Source: Dulcicalothrix desertica PCC 7102 (GTDB lineage Bacteria > Cyanobacteriota > Cyanobacteriia > Cyanobacteriales > Nostocaceae). Taken from it: a DNA stretch of 64,000 nt. A program made the translations under genes and the position numbers. Shown piece by piece: positions 43,581-50,608 of the stretch. The stretch covers positions 375,516 through 439,515 of the forward strand of contig NZ_RSCL01000003.1 of NCBI RefSeq assembly GCF_003991905.1. The letters are read 5' to 3'. How positions within the stretch are numbered: position 1 is the stretch's first letter; every line of letters begins with the position of its first letter. Below the pieces are notes generated by a model that was given only the letters and a program-made list of their open reading frames with translations, made no database searches and was not told the DNA's origin.

Positions 43581-44363
43581 ATGGAACAAACTTTAAGATG
43601 GGTTATATCTAGACCTTGGTTACAACCTTTTTGGGAAAAAACATTAAAGCTTTGCCATGTGGGTATGAACGTTGGAGGTGGATATGCAATCAAAGACAGT
43701 GGTGAAAAGCAGGCTCTATACTGGTATTTCACAAAAGTCAATATTAAAGATAATTATTGCGTGTTTGACGTTGGCGCCAATGAGGGACAATTTACAAACG
43801 ATGTCATTGAAATACTTGGTGATAAGAGCCAAATATATTGCTTTGAGCCGCAAACTAAATGTTATGATATTTTAACTAATGAATTTTCACATCAAAATAA
43901 TGTTTCAATTTTCAATTTTGCTTTAAGTAAAGAAAATACGACGGGTAGTATATACTTTTCGAGTGAAGGTGAAGCAATTGCATCTTTAACACTAAATATT
44001 TTGATTCAAAATGCTGGTGATGTGCGGCAAACTGAAATAGCGATTAAAACGCTTGATTCATTTTGTGCTGATAAAGGGATTTTAGAAATAGATTTATTAA
44101 AAATTGATGTAGAAGGACATGAAATAGATGTGCTTTTGGGTAGCGAGAGAATGCTTAAAAATGGCGCCATCAAATGCATACAATTTGAATTTGGTCAAAC
44201 ATGTTTATCTACAAGAATATTCATGCATGACTTTTTTGAGTTATTAGGTAATAAATATGACTTTTATCGTGTATTAAGAAATGGAGTGCATAAAATCAAA
44301 GATTATAACTATGGTTTAGAGATTTTTAAAATTACCAACTTTTTAGCTATTCAGAAACCCTAG
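43581..44363 (+). CDS. FkbM-family methyltransferase
   Basis: A 260-residue AdoMet-dependent methyltransferase of the FkbM type. The AdoMet loop is VFDVGANEGQFTNDVIE (about 66-82), followed by YCFEPQTKCYDIL and the family motif DLLKIDVEGHEIDVLLG (about 171-187). FkbM enzymes methylate hydroxyls of sugars, lipids or natural products. The neighbours give no pathway; it seems monocistronic with divergent kinase gene upstream. Confidence 0.9.
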   Translation: MEQTLRWVISRPWLQPFWEKTLKLCHVGMNVGGGYAIKDSGEKQALYWYFTKVNIKDNYCVFDVGANEGQFTNDVIEILGDKSQIYCFEPQTKCYDILTNEFSHQNNVSIFNFALSKENTTGSIYFSSEGEAIASLTLNILIQNAGDVRQTEIAIKTLDSFCADKGILEIDLLKIDVEGHEIDVLLGSERMLKNGAIKCIQFEFGQTCLSTRIFMHDFFELLGNKYDFYRVLRNGVHKIKDYNYGLEIFKITNFLAIQKP

Positions 44364-44391
44364 AAACCGTAGAAACCCGGTTTCTTTGTAA

Positions 44392-44496
44392 TTAAATAGG
44401 TAACTCAATCATAAACTCGGTTTTTTCTCCTAATGTAGAAATACAACTGAGCTTACCTCCATGAGTTTCCTCAACAATTTGACGCGCGATAGCTAG
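44392..44496 (-). pseudogene. Histidine-kinase C-terminal fragment
   Basis: The last 34 codons of a histidine kinase ATPase domain: LAIARQIVEETHGGKLSCISTLGEKTEFMIELPI followed by TAA. The GLGL loop that should precede it is missing, and repeat DNA follows. A pure remnant, with a downstream AGAAACCCGGTTTCT half-repeat at 44372-44384. Confidence 0.65.
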
Positions 44497-44527
44497 GTAA
44501 TAACGATTAATTAACAATATTGTTTTT

Positions 44528-44640
44528 CTTGTGGGGTGGGCATCCTTGCCCGCCCTGTATGTAAACCTGTCCCATATCTTGCGGGGGGCGGGTTTAGGGG
44601 ATTTTTGGTTAGGCTTTAGGTTGTTTGTTAACCCGCCCCT
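44528..44640. repeat. Dispersed repeats behind the 44672 gene
   Basis: A CTTGTGGGGTGGGCATCC copy (44528-44555) and a GGGGCGGGTTTAGG / AACCCGCCCC pair (44583-44640) similar to that at 6.8 kb. At 44641-44688 ATCGATTACGGTATC is tandemly repeated about three times, covering the 3' end of the next gene's region. Confidence 0.7.
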
Positions 44641-44671
44641 ACGGTATCATCATCGATTACGGTATCATCGA

Positions 44672-45340
44672 TTACGGTATCAACATCCACTCTAAAATTA
44701 TGCCTGCGCGGCTTTCTTTCTGGCGCCCATTTTGTTGTTCGATATCTGTGGATATTCTCAGTTTGCGTGTGATTGCGTAACCTACTGATAATTTTGTTAA
44801 TCCAATTTCTTCGTTTGATGCTGGCGCCACCCAAGTTTGTGTTAAGGAAATATCTCCACCCCCTCCGCGTGATAATACTAGTAATAGTTTGGCGCCTACG
44901 TTAACTCCGTTTGTAGAATCTTTTTCTGTGGATATATGACGATAACCTAAAACTGGCGCCACGTTTACATAACTTCCTAATGGACGTAGATAATAATTTA
45001 TATCTCCACCATAATTGGTGTGTTTACCGTTGAATGTTGTGTAGTATTCACCGCTAATTGTAAATCTTGTTTTATCTATTTGTATATCTTCGGCGCCAAC
45101 CTTCACTCCGACCGTAGGGAAATAACCAAAACGTAATCTGCTACGAAAACTAGGGTCGTTTTTTATATCTTCTAATACATTGGGTACTTTTCGGCGCCAT
45201 CTTTGTAAAACTGGACTATTGTTGATTATCTCTGGACTTAAATCTAAATCTTGGGCGCCAGGTGATGGTGTTTGACTATAAGCTGGTTTTGGATTTATAC
45301 ATAAGCATAAAAAAACTAGTACAGATACATACTTATTCAT
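44672..45340 (-). CDS. Putative small outer-membrane beta-barrel protein
   Basis: A 222-residue exported protein; signal peptide MNKYVSVLVFLCLCINPKPAYS. The mature part alternates polar and aromatic residues (FGYFPTVGVKVGAED, TISGEYYTTFNG, YVNVAPVLGYRHIST, LSVGYAITRKLRISTDIEQQ), which suggests eight to ten transmembrane beta strands. No family name known to me. Function unknown. Convergent DNA downstream is filled with repeats. Confidence 0.75.
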   Translation of the reverse strand: MNKYVSVLVFLCLCINPKPAYSQTPSPGAQDLDLSPEIINNSPVLQRWRRKVPNVLEDIKNDPSFRSRLRFGYFPTVGVKVGAEDIQIDKTRFTISGEYYTTFNGKHTNYGGDINYYLRPLGSYVNVAPVLGYRHISTEKDSTNGVNVGAKLLLVLSRGGGGDISLTQTWVAPASNEEIGLTKLSVGYAITRKLRISTDIEQQNGRQKESRAGIILEWMLIP

Positions 45341-45417
45341 AGTTTGTTTATATACATTAAAAAAGTGGCACTCCGAAGTGGCGCCACTCTAACTTATAAC
45401 AAATTAAACCATAGCTT

Positions 45418-45500
45418 TAGAAATCCCCCCAACCCCCCTTGATAAGGGGGGCTTAAAGCACTCTTGTTCCCCCCTTATTAAGGGGGGTTAGGGGGGATTA
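45418..45500. repeat. Inverted repeat of AATCCCCCC / GGGGGGATT type
   Basis: Arms AATCCCCCCAACCCCCC and GGGGGGTTAGGGGGGATT enclose inner CTTGATAAGGGGGG units. Half of the same element (AATCCCCCCTACCCC) occurs at 23858-23874. It separates acsF from the small outer-membrane gene and can form a very stable stem. Confidence 0.8.
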
Positions 45501-45503
45501 ACT

Positions 45504-46580
45504 TTAGCGGACTACACCGTGATTTGATGCAGCATCTATTGGTTTAATTAGATACAATCTGAGAATTTGCCAAGCACTAGAAGCGTAGTAAGGCAATTTT
45601 TGCAAGAATTGTAATGGCTTAGGAGTGTTGGAATTAGCGATTTCTCCTAATTTTTCGTTGTTTTTAACACAAACTTCTAACCGTTTGTAAAAGTCAGGAT
45701 GGTCTGTATTCAACATTACGGGGAATACACGTCCTGCGGTTTTGTTGGTTTTGTCGATGACTTCGTACTCAAACTCACGAGTGTTTAAGCCAAGTGTTTC
45801 GTAAAAATCATTGCGCTGAATATCATTAAGATACATCGTCGCAAATACCGACAGTAAGAAGAAGCGACACCATAAACGCGCTCTCCAGTCATTGAGAGTT
45901 TGGGGTTGTGCGCGCATTACCGCATCAAAGAAGTCACCATGACGGTTTTCGTCTTGGCACCAGTTTTCAAACCAGCGGAAAATTGGATAAATTTCATGGC
46001 TTGGGTTTGCTTCGAGGTTACGGTAAATTGTGATGTAACGCCAGTATCCTATCTTCTCTGATAAGTAAGTAGCGTAGAAGATAAATTTGGGCTTGAAGAA
46101 TGTATAACTGCGGCTTTTTGTCAAGAAACCCAAATCGAGCGATAAGTTGAAGTCAGACAGCGCTTTATTCAAAAAGCCAGCGTGACGTGCTTCATCGCGC
46201 GACATTAAGTTAAAGCCTTCAGCGAGTAAAGGATTTTTATCTTTTAGACGACGACCGAGTTCTTTGTAAAGCAAGAAGCCAGAGAACTCAGCAGTGCAAG
46301 AACGCTCTAAAAATTCAACGAACAACTTACGAGTTTCTCCATCAATGTGGTCCCAGGATTGTTCAAATTGGGCATCCCGAACAAAGTGATGGCGGTTGTA
46401 GTCAGCGCGAAACTCTTGCACAATGGCTCGTAGCTCATCTTCGTTGACCGAAAGATCCATACGCGCCATTTCATCAAAGTCGGTGGTATAAAATCGCGGG
46501 GTCAGCAGAGTTTCCTTCGCTGGAACCTTAGTCCCCGCACGCATTTCTTCAACACCTGGTTTTTTGAGAGAATCTACCAT
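45504..46580 (-). CDS. acsF: Mg-protoporphyrin IX monomethyl ester oxidative cyclase (AcsF)
   Basis: A 358-residue oxygen-dependent cyclase, the diiron enzyme that forms ring E of chlorophyll from Mg-protoporphyrin IX monomethyl ester. The diiron ligand motifs are visible: [34 protein letters not shown] (ExxH) and [12 protein letters not shown] (ExxH). Family-wide [44 protein letters not shown] is present. Length is typical for cyanobacterial AcsF. It is monocistronic here. Upstream DNA holds GGGTGA direct repeats of unknown role. Confidence 0.96.
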   Translation of the reverse strand: MVDSLKKPGVEEMRAGTKVPAKETLLTPRFYTTDFDEMARMDLSVNEDELRAIVQEFRADYNRHHFVRDAQFEQSWDHIDGETRKLFVEFLERSCTAEFSGFLLYKELGRRLKDKNPLLAEGFNLMSRDEARHAGFLNKALSDFNLSLDLGFLTKSRSYTFFKPKFIFYATYLSEKIGYWRYITIYRNLEANPSHEIYPIFRWFENWCQDENRHGDFFDAVMRAQPQTLNDWRARLWCRFFLLSVFATMYLNDIQRNDFYETLGLNTREFEYEVIDKTNKTAGRVFPVMLNTDHPDFYKRLEVCVKNNEKLGEIANSNTPKPLQFLQKLPYYASSAWQILRLYLIKPIDAASNHGVVR

Positions 46581-46977
46581 GTTTAAAATTGCTCTTGCCT
46601 TTAGTTTTATCTTTTAAGGTTCCAGAAAACAACCATTAGTTTCCTGGCAACGCCGAAAGCGCTCTTTTTTGATTTACAAGTATAAAACTAAGTCTACCAA
46701 GCCTTGGGTGCAAACCAGCAGGGTAAAAACGTTAAGAGTTGCAACAAAACTTCTTTTTACTTTAAAAATCGTGCCTTTATCCTCAAAAATCACCCGGTTG
46801 GGTGAATCGCATGGGTGAAGTTGAGTTGCGCTATTTCAACTTATCATTATATAAACAGGCGCCTTCTAGAAACCGGGTTTCTAAGAAAAATCGTGATTTT
46901 ATTACAAGCTATGACAAAGAAACCCGGTTTCTTAAATATATTAAAAAATTAAATCGTAACCATATAGGTAAATAAAT
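46581..46977. other. Divergent intergenic region of acsF and TM2 gene
   Basis: No ORF. It holds a 66-bp AGAAACC repeat (46868-46932). Near 46790-46820 CACCCGG/GGGTGAA and GGGTGAAG repeats could be regulatory. The acsF promoter is expected here but no sure boxes were seen. Confidence 0.55.
46868..46932. repeat. 66-bp repeat with 15-bp AGAAACC ends
   Basis: Ends AGAAACCGGGTTTCT (46868-46882) and AGAAACCCGGTTTCT (46918-46932), interior AAATCGTGATTTTATTACAA shared with 12786-12851. Confidence 0.85.
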
Positions 46978-47481
46978 ATGAACGCAGAAACTCTACAGGA
47001 AAAATCCAAAGACCGCTTATTTATGTCCTACATTTTTGCCGCAGGAATGCTACTAGGTTTTGGTGGACTACACCGACTCTATAACGGCAAAATTGGTAGT
47101 GGTATTTTGTGGTTAATTACCGGAGGATTATTTGGAGTAGGGCAAGTAGTTGATTTGTTCTTAATGCCAGATATGGTAGCAGAGCGTGAAATGCAAATGC
47201 GTCTCAAAGCAGGTTTATCTCCTTATGGAGTACCGATGAATCAGTCGGTTGTCGCATCCCAAGTTTACCAAGTACCTCAACAACAACTAATGGTAAAACT
47301 TATTGATGCAGCAGAGAAGAATGAAGGTAAAGTTACCGTTACCCAAGCAGTAAAAGCTACCGGATTAGGATTTGCAGAAATTGAAGCAGTGTTAAAAGAA
47401 ATGCTTAAATCTGGTTATGTGAGAGTTGATAACGACCATCATACAGGCGCCGTTACCTACCACTTTCATGAAATTGCATAA
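46978..47481 (+). CDS. TM2-domain protein with C-terminal winged-helix-like region
   Basis: A 167-residue protein. Residues 14-62 are a TM2 domain: FMSYIFAAGMLLGFGGLHRLYNGKIGSGILWLITGGLFGVGQVVDLFLMP, two membrane helices with a GLHR(L/F)Y turn. The C-terminal 65 residues (LMVKLIDAAEKNEGKVTVTQAVKATGLGFAEIEAVLKEMLKSGYVRVDND) look like a winged helix-turn-helix. The pairing of a membrane TM2 domain with a wHTH is recurrent in cyanobacteria but unexplained. The ATG follows an A/T-rich leader. Confidence 0.82.
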   Translation: MNAETLQEKSKDRLFMSYIFAAGMLLGFGGLHRLYNGKIGSGILWLITGGLFGVGQVVDLFLMPDMVAEREMQMRLKAGLSPYGVPMNQSVVASQVYQVPQQQLMVKLIDAAEKNEGKVTVTQAVKATGLGFAEIEAVLKEMLKSGYVRVDNDHHTGAVTYHFHEIA

Positions 47482-47487
47482 AAATAA

Positions 47488-47562
47488 CTTCTTGTGGAGC
47501 GGGCATCCCGAACCGCCATTTACAATTGGAACGGGCAAGGATGCCCATTCCACAAGGTTATT
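47488..47562. repeat. Two GGGCATCC-type repeats in opposite orientation
   Basis: CTTGTGGAGCGGGCATCCC (47490-47508) and GGAACGGGCAAGGATGCCC-ATTCCACAAG (47528-47557) lie side by side between convergent genes. Confidence 0.75.
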
Positions 47563-47587
47563 CCACAAGATAAATTATTGGAAGTTC

Positions 47588-48175
47588 CTAATTTCTACCC
47601 AACCACTTTTGACCATTCAAGCGATAAACCAATCTTGATACCAACATATCAAGCGTGACTTTACGCTCATCGATTAAAAATGATTCAAGTGTACTCGGCG
47701 CCTTACCTTCGTTACAAGAAAAAGCCTTCTTACCTTGAATATTTTCTTCAGGGAAATATAAATTGAACTGACGATAACCATTTTGCCAGCTACCTGCAAC
47801 TTGCCAGCACTCACCTAACTGTATACCCTTGAGTGGAATTGGTTGCTTGGCAAACTTAAGTGATAAATCACGTACTCCCTCGGTTGCAATAGCTTTTTGT
47901 AACGCTGGAACATAATCTTGTTCCATAAATTCCAAAAATGGCTTATCTTCAACTGCAGGAGCTTTTTCTTTTTTAGCAGCAGGTTTTTTCTCTCCTGCTG
48001 GAGCATCACCACTTGCTTTCTCTTTTTTTGCCGCAGGGGGTTTAGAAGCGTTTGGGTTATCTCCACTTACAGCATCAGGGTCTGGAGCATTAGCTGTAGG
48101 GATATTAGTCGTTTCGGGTGAGTCAAGACCAGGAACCTTGTCCTCTGGTTGGTTTTGATTATTTTCTTCTGCCAT
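47588..48175 (-). CDS. DUF2996 family protein
   Basis: A 195-residue cyanobacterial protein. Residues 1-75 are low-complexity and rich in Lys, Ala and Pro (AAKKEKA repeats). The DUF2996 domain follows: PFLEFMEQDYVPALQKAIATEGVRDLSLKFAKQPIPLKG...CWQVAGSWQNGYRQFNLYFPEENIQGKKAFSCNEG...ESFLIDERKVTLDMLVSRLVYRLNGQKWL. Function unknown; conserved among cyanobacteria and plastid lineages. Standalone minus-strand gene. Confidence 0.88.
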   Translation of the reverse strand: MAEENNQNQPEDKVPGLDSPETTNIPTANAPDPDAVSGDNPNASKPPAAKKEKASGDAPAGEKKPAAKKEKAPAVEDKPFLEFMEQDYVPALQKAIATEGVRDLSLKFAKQPIPLKGIQLGECWQVAGSWQNGYRQFNLYFPEENIQGKKAFSCNEGKAPSTLESFLIDERKVTLDMLVSRLVYRLNGQKWLGRN

Positions 48176-48507
48176 AGCTCGCAGTTAATCCTTATATATA
48201 TAGAAGATTCGAGCAATTCTCTTACGAAGACAAGAGCTAGCTCACCTTGAAGTCATCATCCCTATTTTGACATAGCACAGCGAAACCGATTGATTACAAT
48301 CAACAACGGGATTAACTTAAATCTATAGATGGTAATTAAACGCTCCAAGCACATAGTGGCGCCGCTTAAAAGCGAGACCATAGTCCAGTAAATTCGTCTA
48401 AAGTAGCCGAAACAATCATTTTACCGATAACTCTCTATGCATGGCTCTTCCGTACTTTACGTGCTAAAATATTATAATAATTATTTTTTATTTCAGTAAA
48501 ATCAGTT

Positions 48508-49833
48508 ATGAAGAGGGTTTTGACCGAGCTGTTAAATTTGCCTGACGTAGTAGTAGAATCCAGTCTACAAGAGGGTGAAACCTTAATTTTATCAGTAACT
48601 AAAAAGACTAAAAGTGCAGTATGTCCACAGTGCGGTAAAAAGTCAGACCATCTACACCAAAATCAAAATTACTTAATTAAAAATTTACCGATGGGAGACA
48701 AGGAAGTTATATTGAATATAAATAGACGAAGATTTAAATGCAAAAAATGCCGTAAAACATTTAATGAAGAACTTGATTTTGTTGGAGCAAGAAAAAAGCA
48801 TACGCATCGATATGCGGAAAATATTGTTAAACAGCTTATTCATAGTGATGTAAGTAATGTAGCCAAAAATAATGGATTAAGCGATGAAGAAGTTTATTCG
48901 ATGCTTGAAGATATAGTTAAAAATTTGTTGCCAATAAATGTTAGTAATTTGGTAAGGTTAGGAATAGATGAAATAAGTTTAGTTAAAGGTCAAGGAAAAT
49001 TTATTGTTGTGCTTGTAGATATAGATACAGGAAAATTAATAGGGTTAGTTAAAGAAAGAAAACAAGCTGATATAGAAAATGTTATGAGAAAGTGGGGAGA
49101 AGTAGTTCTAGAACTCCGAGAAGAAGTGAGTATGGATATGACGTTGCATTCCACCTGGAAAAATGGGGCAGCCTTGTTATTAAGATTTTGGGTATCACGA
49201 GATATCTCGTTCTGAAGGCTGCCCCATTTTTTTTTGGAGAGACCCGTGACCGGGAATTATAAAAGTTTAATTGATAAGATTTGCCCAAACGCCGTTGTCA
49301 CAGTGGATAGATTCCATGTTACAAAAATAATACATGAAGAGCTAAACCAAGCTAGAATAGCAGAAAAAAAAGCAGCGTTGGAATTAAATGTTGAATCGAG
49401 AGAAAAAGTATTTGATAGTTTAAAAGGGAACAAATATACAATTTTAAAAGCAGAAGATAATCTAACTGATAAACAAAAAATAAAGTTAGATACAATTAGA
49501 GAAGCATCTCCTTTAATAGCAATAATGCATTCATTGAAAGAAGAATTCCGTAATTTCTTTGATACGACTGAAGACTCAGGAACAGGAATATTAGGGCTAC
49601 TCGATTGGTTAAAAAAAGCTGAACCTTATTATCAAAAAAGTGTTAATACAATTAAACGGTGGTTTGGAGAAGTAGCAGGATACTTTGATAGAAAAACTAC
49701 TAATGGAGTTGTAGAAGGAATTAATAATAAATTGAAGTTAATAAAAAGAAGTGGGTTTGGCTTTAAAAATTTTCGTAATTTTGAAATTAGAGCTTTACTT
49801 TCTTGGCACTATAATCTTAATTCAGCACGTTAA
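48508..49833 (+). pseudogene. ISL3 transposase interrupted by a hairpin insertion
   Basis: The N-terminal zinc-binding part (CPQCGKKSDHLHQ, CKKCRKTF) and the first half of the DDE domain (LGIDEISLVKGQGKFIVVLVDIDTG) run to EEVSMDMT. The family continues naturally as GNYKSLIDKICPNAVVTVDRFHVTKIIHEELNQAR from 49251. Between these lies a 108-bp insertion with an in-frame TGA (49213-49215), though its length keeps the frame. The remainder reaches the usual C-terminus GVVEGINNKLKLIKRSGFGFKNFRNFEIRALLSW. Confidence 0.85.
49139..49250. repeat. 104-bp hairpin element inserted in ISL3 transposase, flanked by TGAC
   Basis: The sequence between the two TGAC copies (49139-49142 and 49247-49250) is foreign to the transposase. 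It folds as a long stem: AAATGGGGCAGCCTT (49161-49175) pairs with AAGGCTGCCCCATTT (49215-49229). Inside the loop the palindrome ACGAGATATCTCGT lies at about 49198-49211. No terminal inverted repeats or ORF are seen. It has the look of a small non-autonomous or RNA-structured mobile element. Confidence 0.7.
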
Positions 49834-49846
49834 GTACGGAAGAACC

Positions 49847-50161
49847 GTACGCAAGAACCAACAAGATTATCTAGTTGTTCAAATTGACCTTTTCCCACAG
49901 GGACACAGAGAGAAAATTAATTTATATGTGCTTTTAATAATAAATTTTCTTGTATATTTTTCAAGCTACAATTCCTCAATTTAAGTGTATTATTAATCAC
50001 TACATTTACTTAAGTCTATAGTTACAATAAATATGAAAAGAAACCCGGTTCCTGTGCATTCATTTTCGCAGACAAATTGTCTTTTTATAACAATATTGTA
50101 ACGAAGAAACCCGGTTTATAAGATTTTATTTGTTGCTAGCAATTAAAGGAATATATACATC
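49847..50161. other. Intergenic with AGAAACCCGG-type repeat
   Basis: It holds a CCCACAGGGACACAGAGAG repeat (about 49895-49913) and a diverged AGAAACCCGGTTCCT ... AGAAACCCGGTTTAT element (50039-50120). No gene was found. Confidence 0.6.
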
Positions 50162-50608
50162 ATGATAGCGAACATCGATTCATTTTATGATGACCAGTTT
50201 CGCGCATTAATTCAATTTTATTGTAATCAACTTGGATGGAAAATTGGAGATATTAATGATAGACGAGCTATCATTCGATTTCAAATGCAATCAGGTAGCA
50301 CGCAAGTTCTTTTTATTATACGCTTTGAAACTACTTTAGAATTCTCTGTCCCCAGCGCTATTTACTATAATAGCACAGACAACGTTCCTGGGTGGATGTC
50401 TACAATGTTGTTGATGGAAAACAGTAAGCATAAAATCGGGTTTTGGTGTTTGGAAGATATTGAAGGAAGACAAGTAGTATCCATCATGCACAATGCTCAA
50501 ATTGACACGATGGATATTGAAAACTTTCAAGTCATCATTAAAAATTTACTCTTAGCTTGCGATAAATTTGAACAAGAAATTGCCACCTTTTTCAAGGACT
50601 TAGAGTAA
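50162..50608 (+). CDS. YbjN-like hypothetical protein
   Basis: A 148-residue soluble protein with alternating strands and two helices (SFYDDQFRALIQFYCNQLGWKIG, then IIRFQMQSGSTQVLFIIRFETTLEFSVPS, then FQVIIKNLLLACDKFEQEIATFF). It resembles YbjN / type III secretion chaperone-like folds, but this is only a visual match. Its last 17 bases overlap the 3' end of the beta-CASP gene on the opposite strand. Confidence 0.7.
   Translation: MIANIDSFYDDQFRALIQFYCNQLGWKIGDINDRRAIIRFQMQSGSTQVLFIIRFETTLEFSVPSAIYYNSTDNVPGWMSTMLLMENSKHKIGFWCLEDIEGRQVVSIMHNAQIDTMDIENFQVIIKNLLLACDKFEQEIATFFKDLE

Larger units (their letters stand above)
48443..49846 (+). mobile_element. ISL3-family insertion sequence
   Basis: A 1404-bp element with imperfect ends GGCTCTTCCGTACTTTACG (48443-48461) and the reverse complement of GGTTCTTCCGTACTTAACG (ending at 49846), typical ISL3 termini. 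Flanking octamers CTATGCAT and GTACGCAA share five of eight positions and may be a worn target duplication. It contains no GGCGCC, so it is a recent arrival, and its transposase is itself interrupted by a 108-bp insertion. Confidence 0.85.

Noticed and set aside
48508..49833. Group I or II intron in the ISL3 transposase
   Set aside because: The insert is only about 104-108 bp and lacks any intron core or domain V-like structure.
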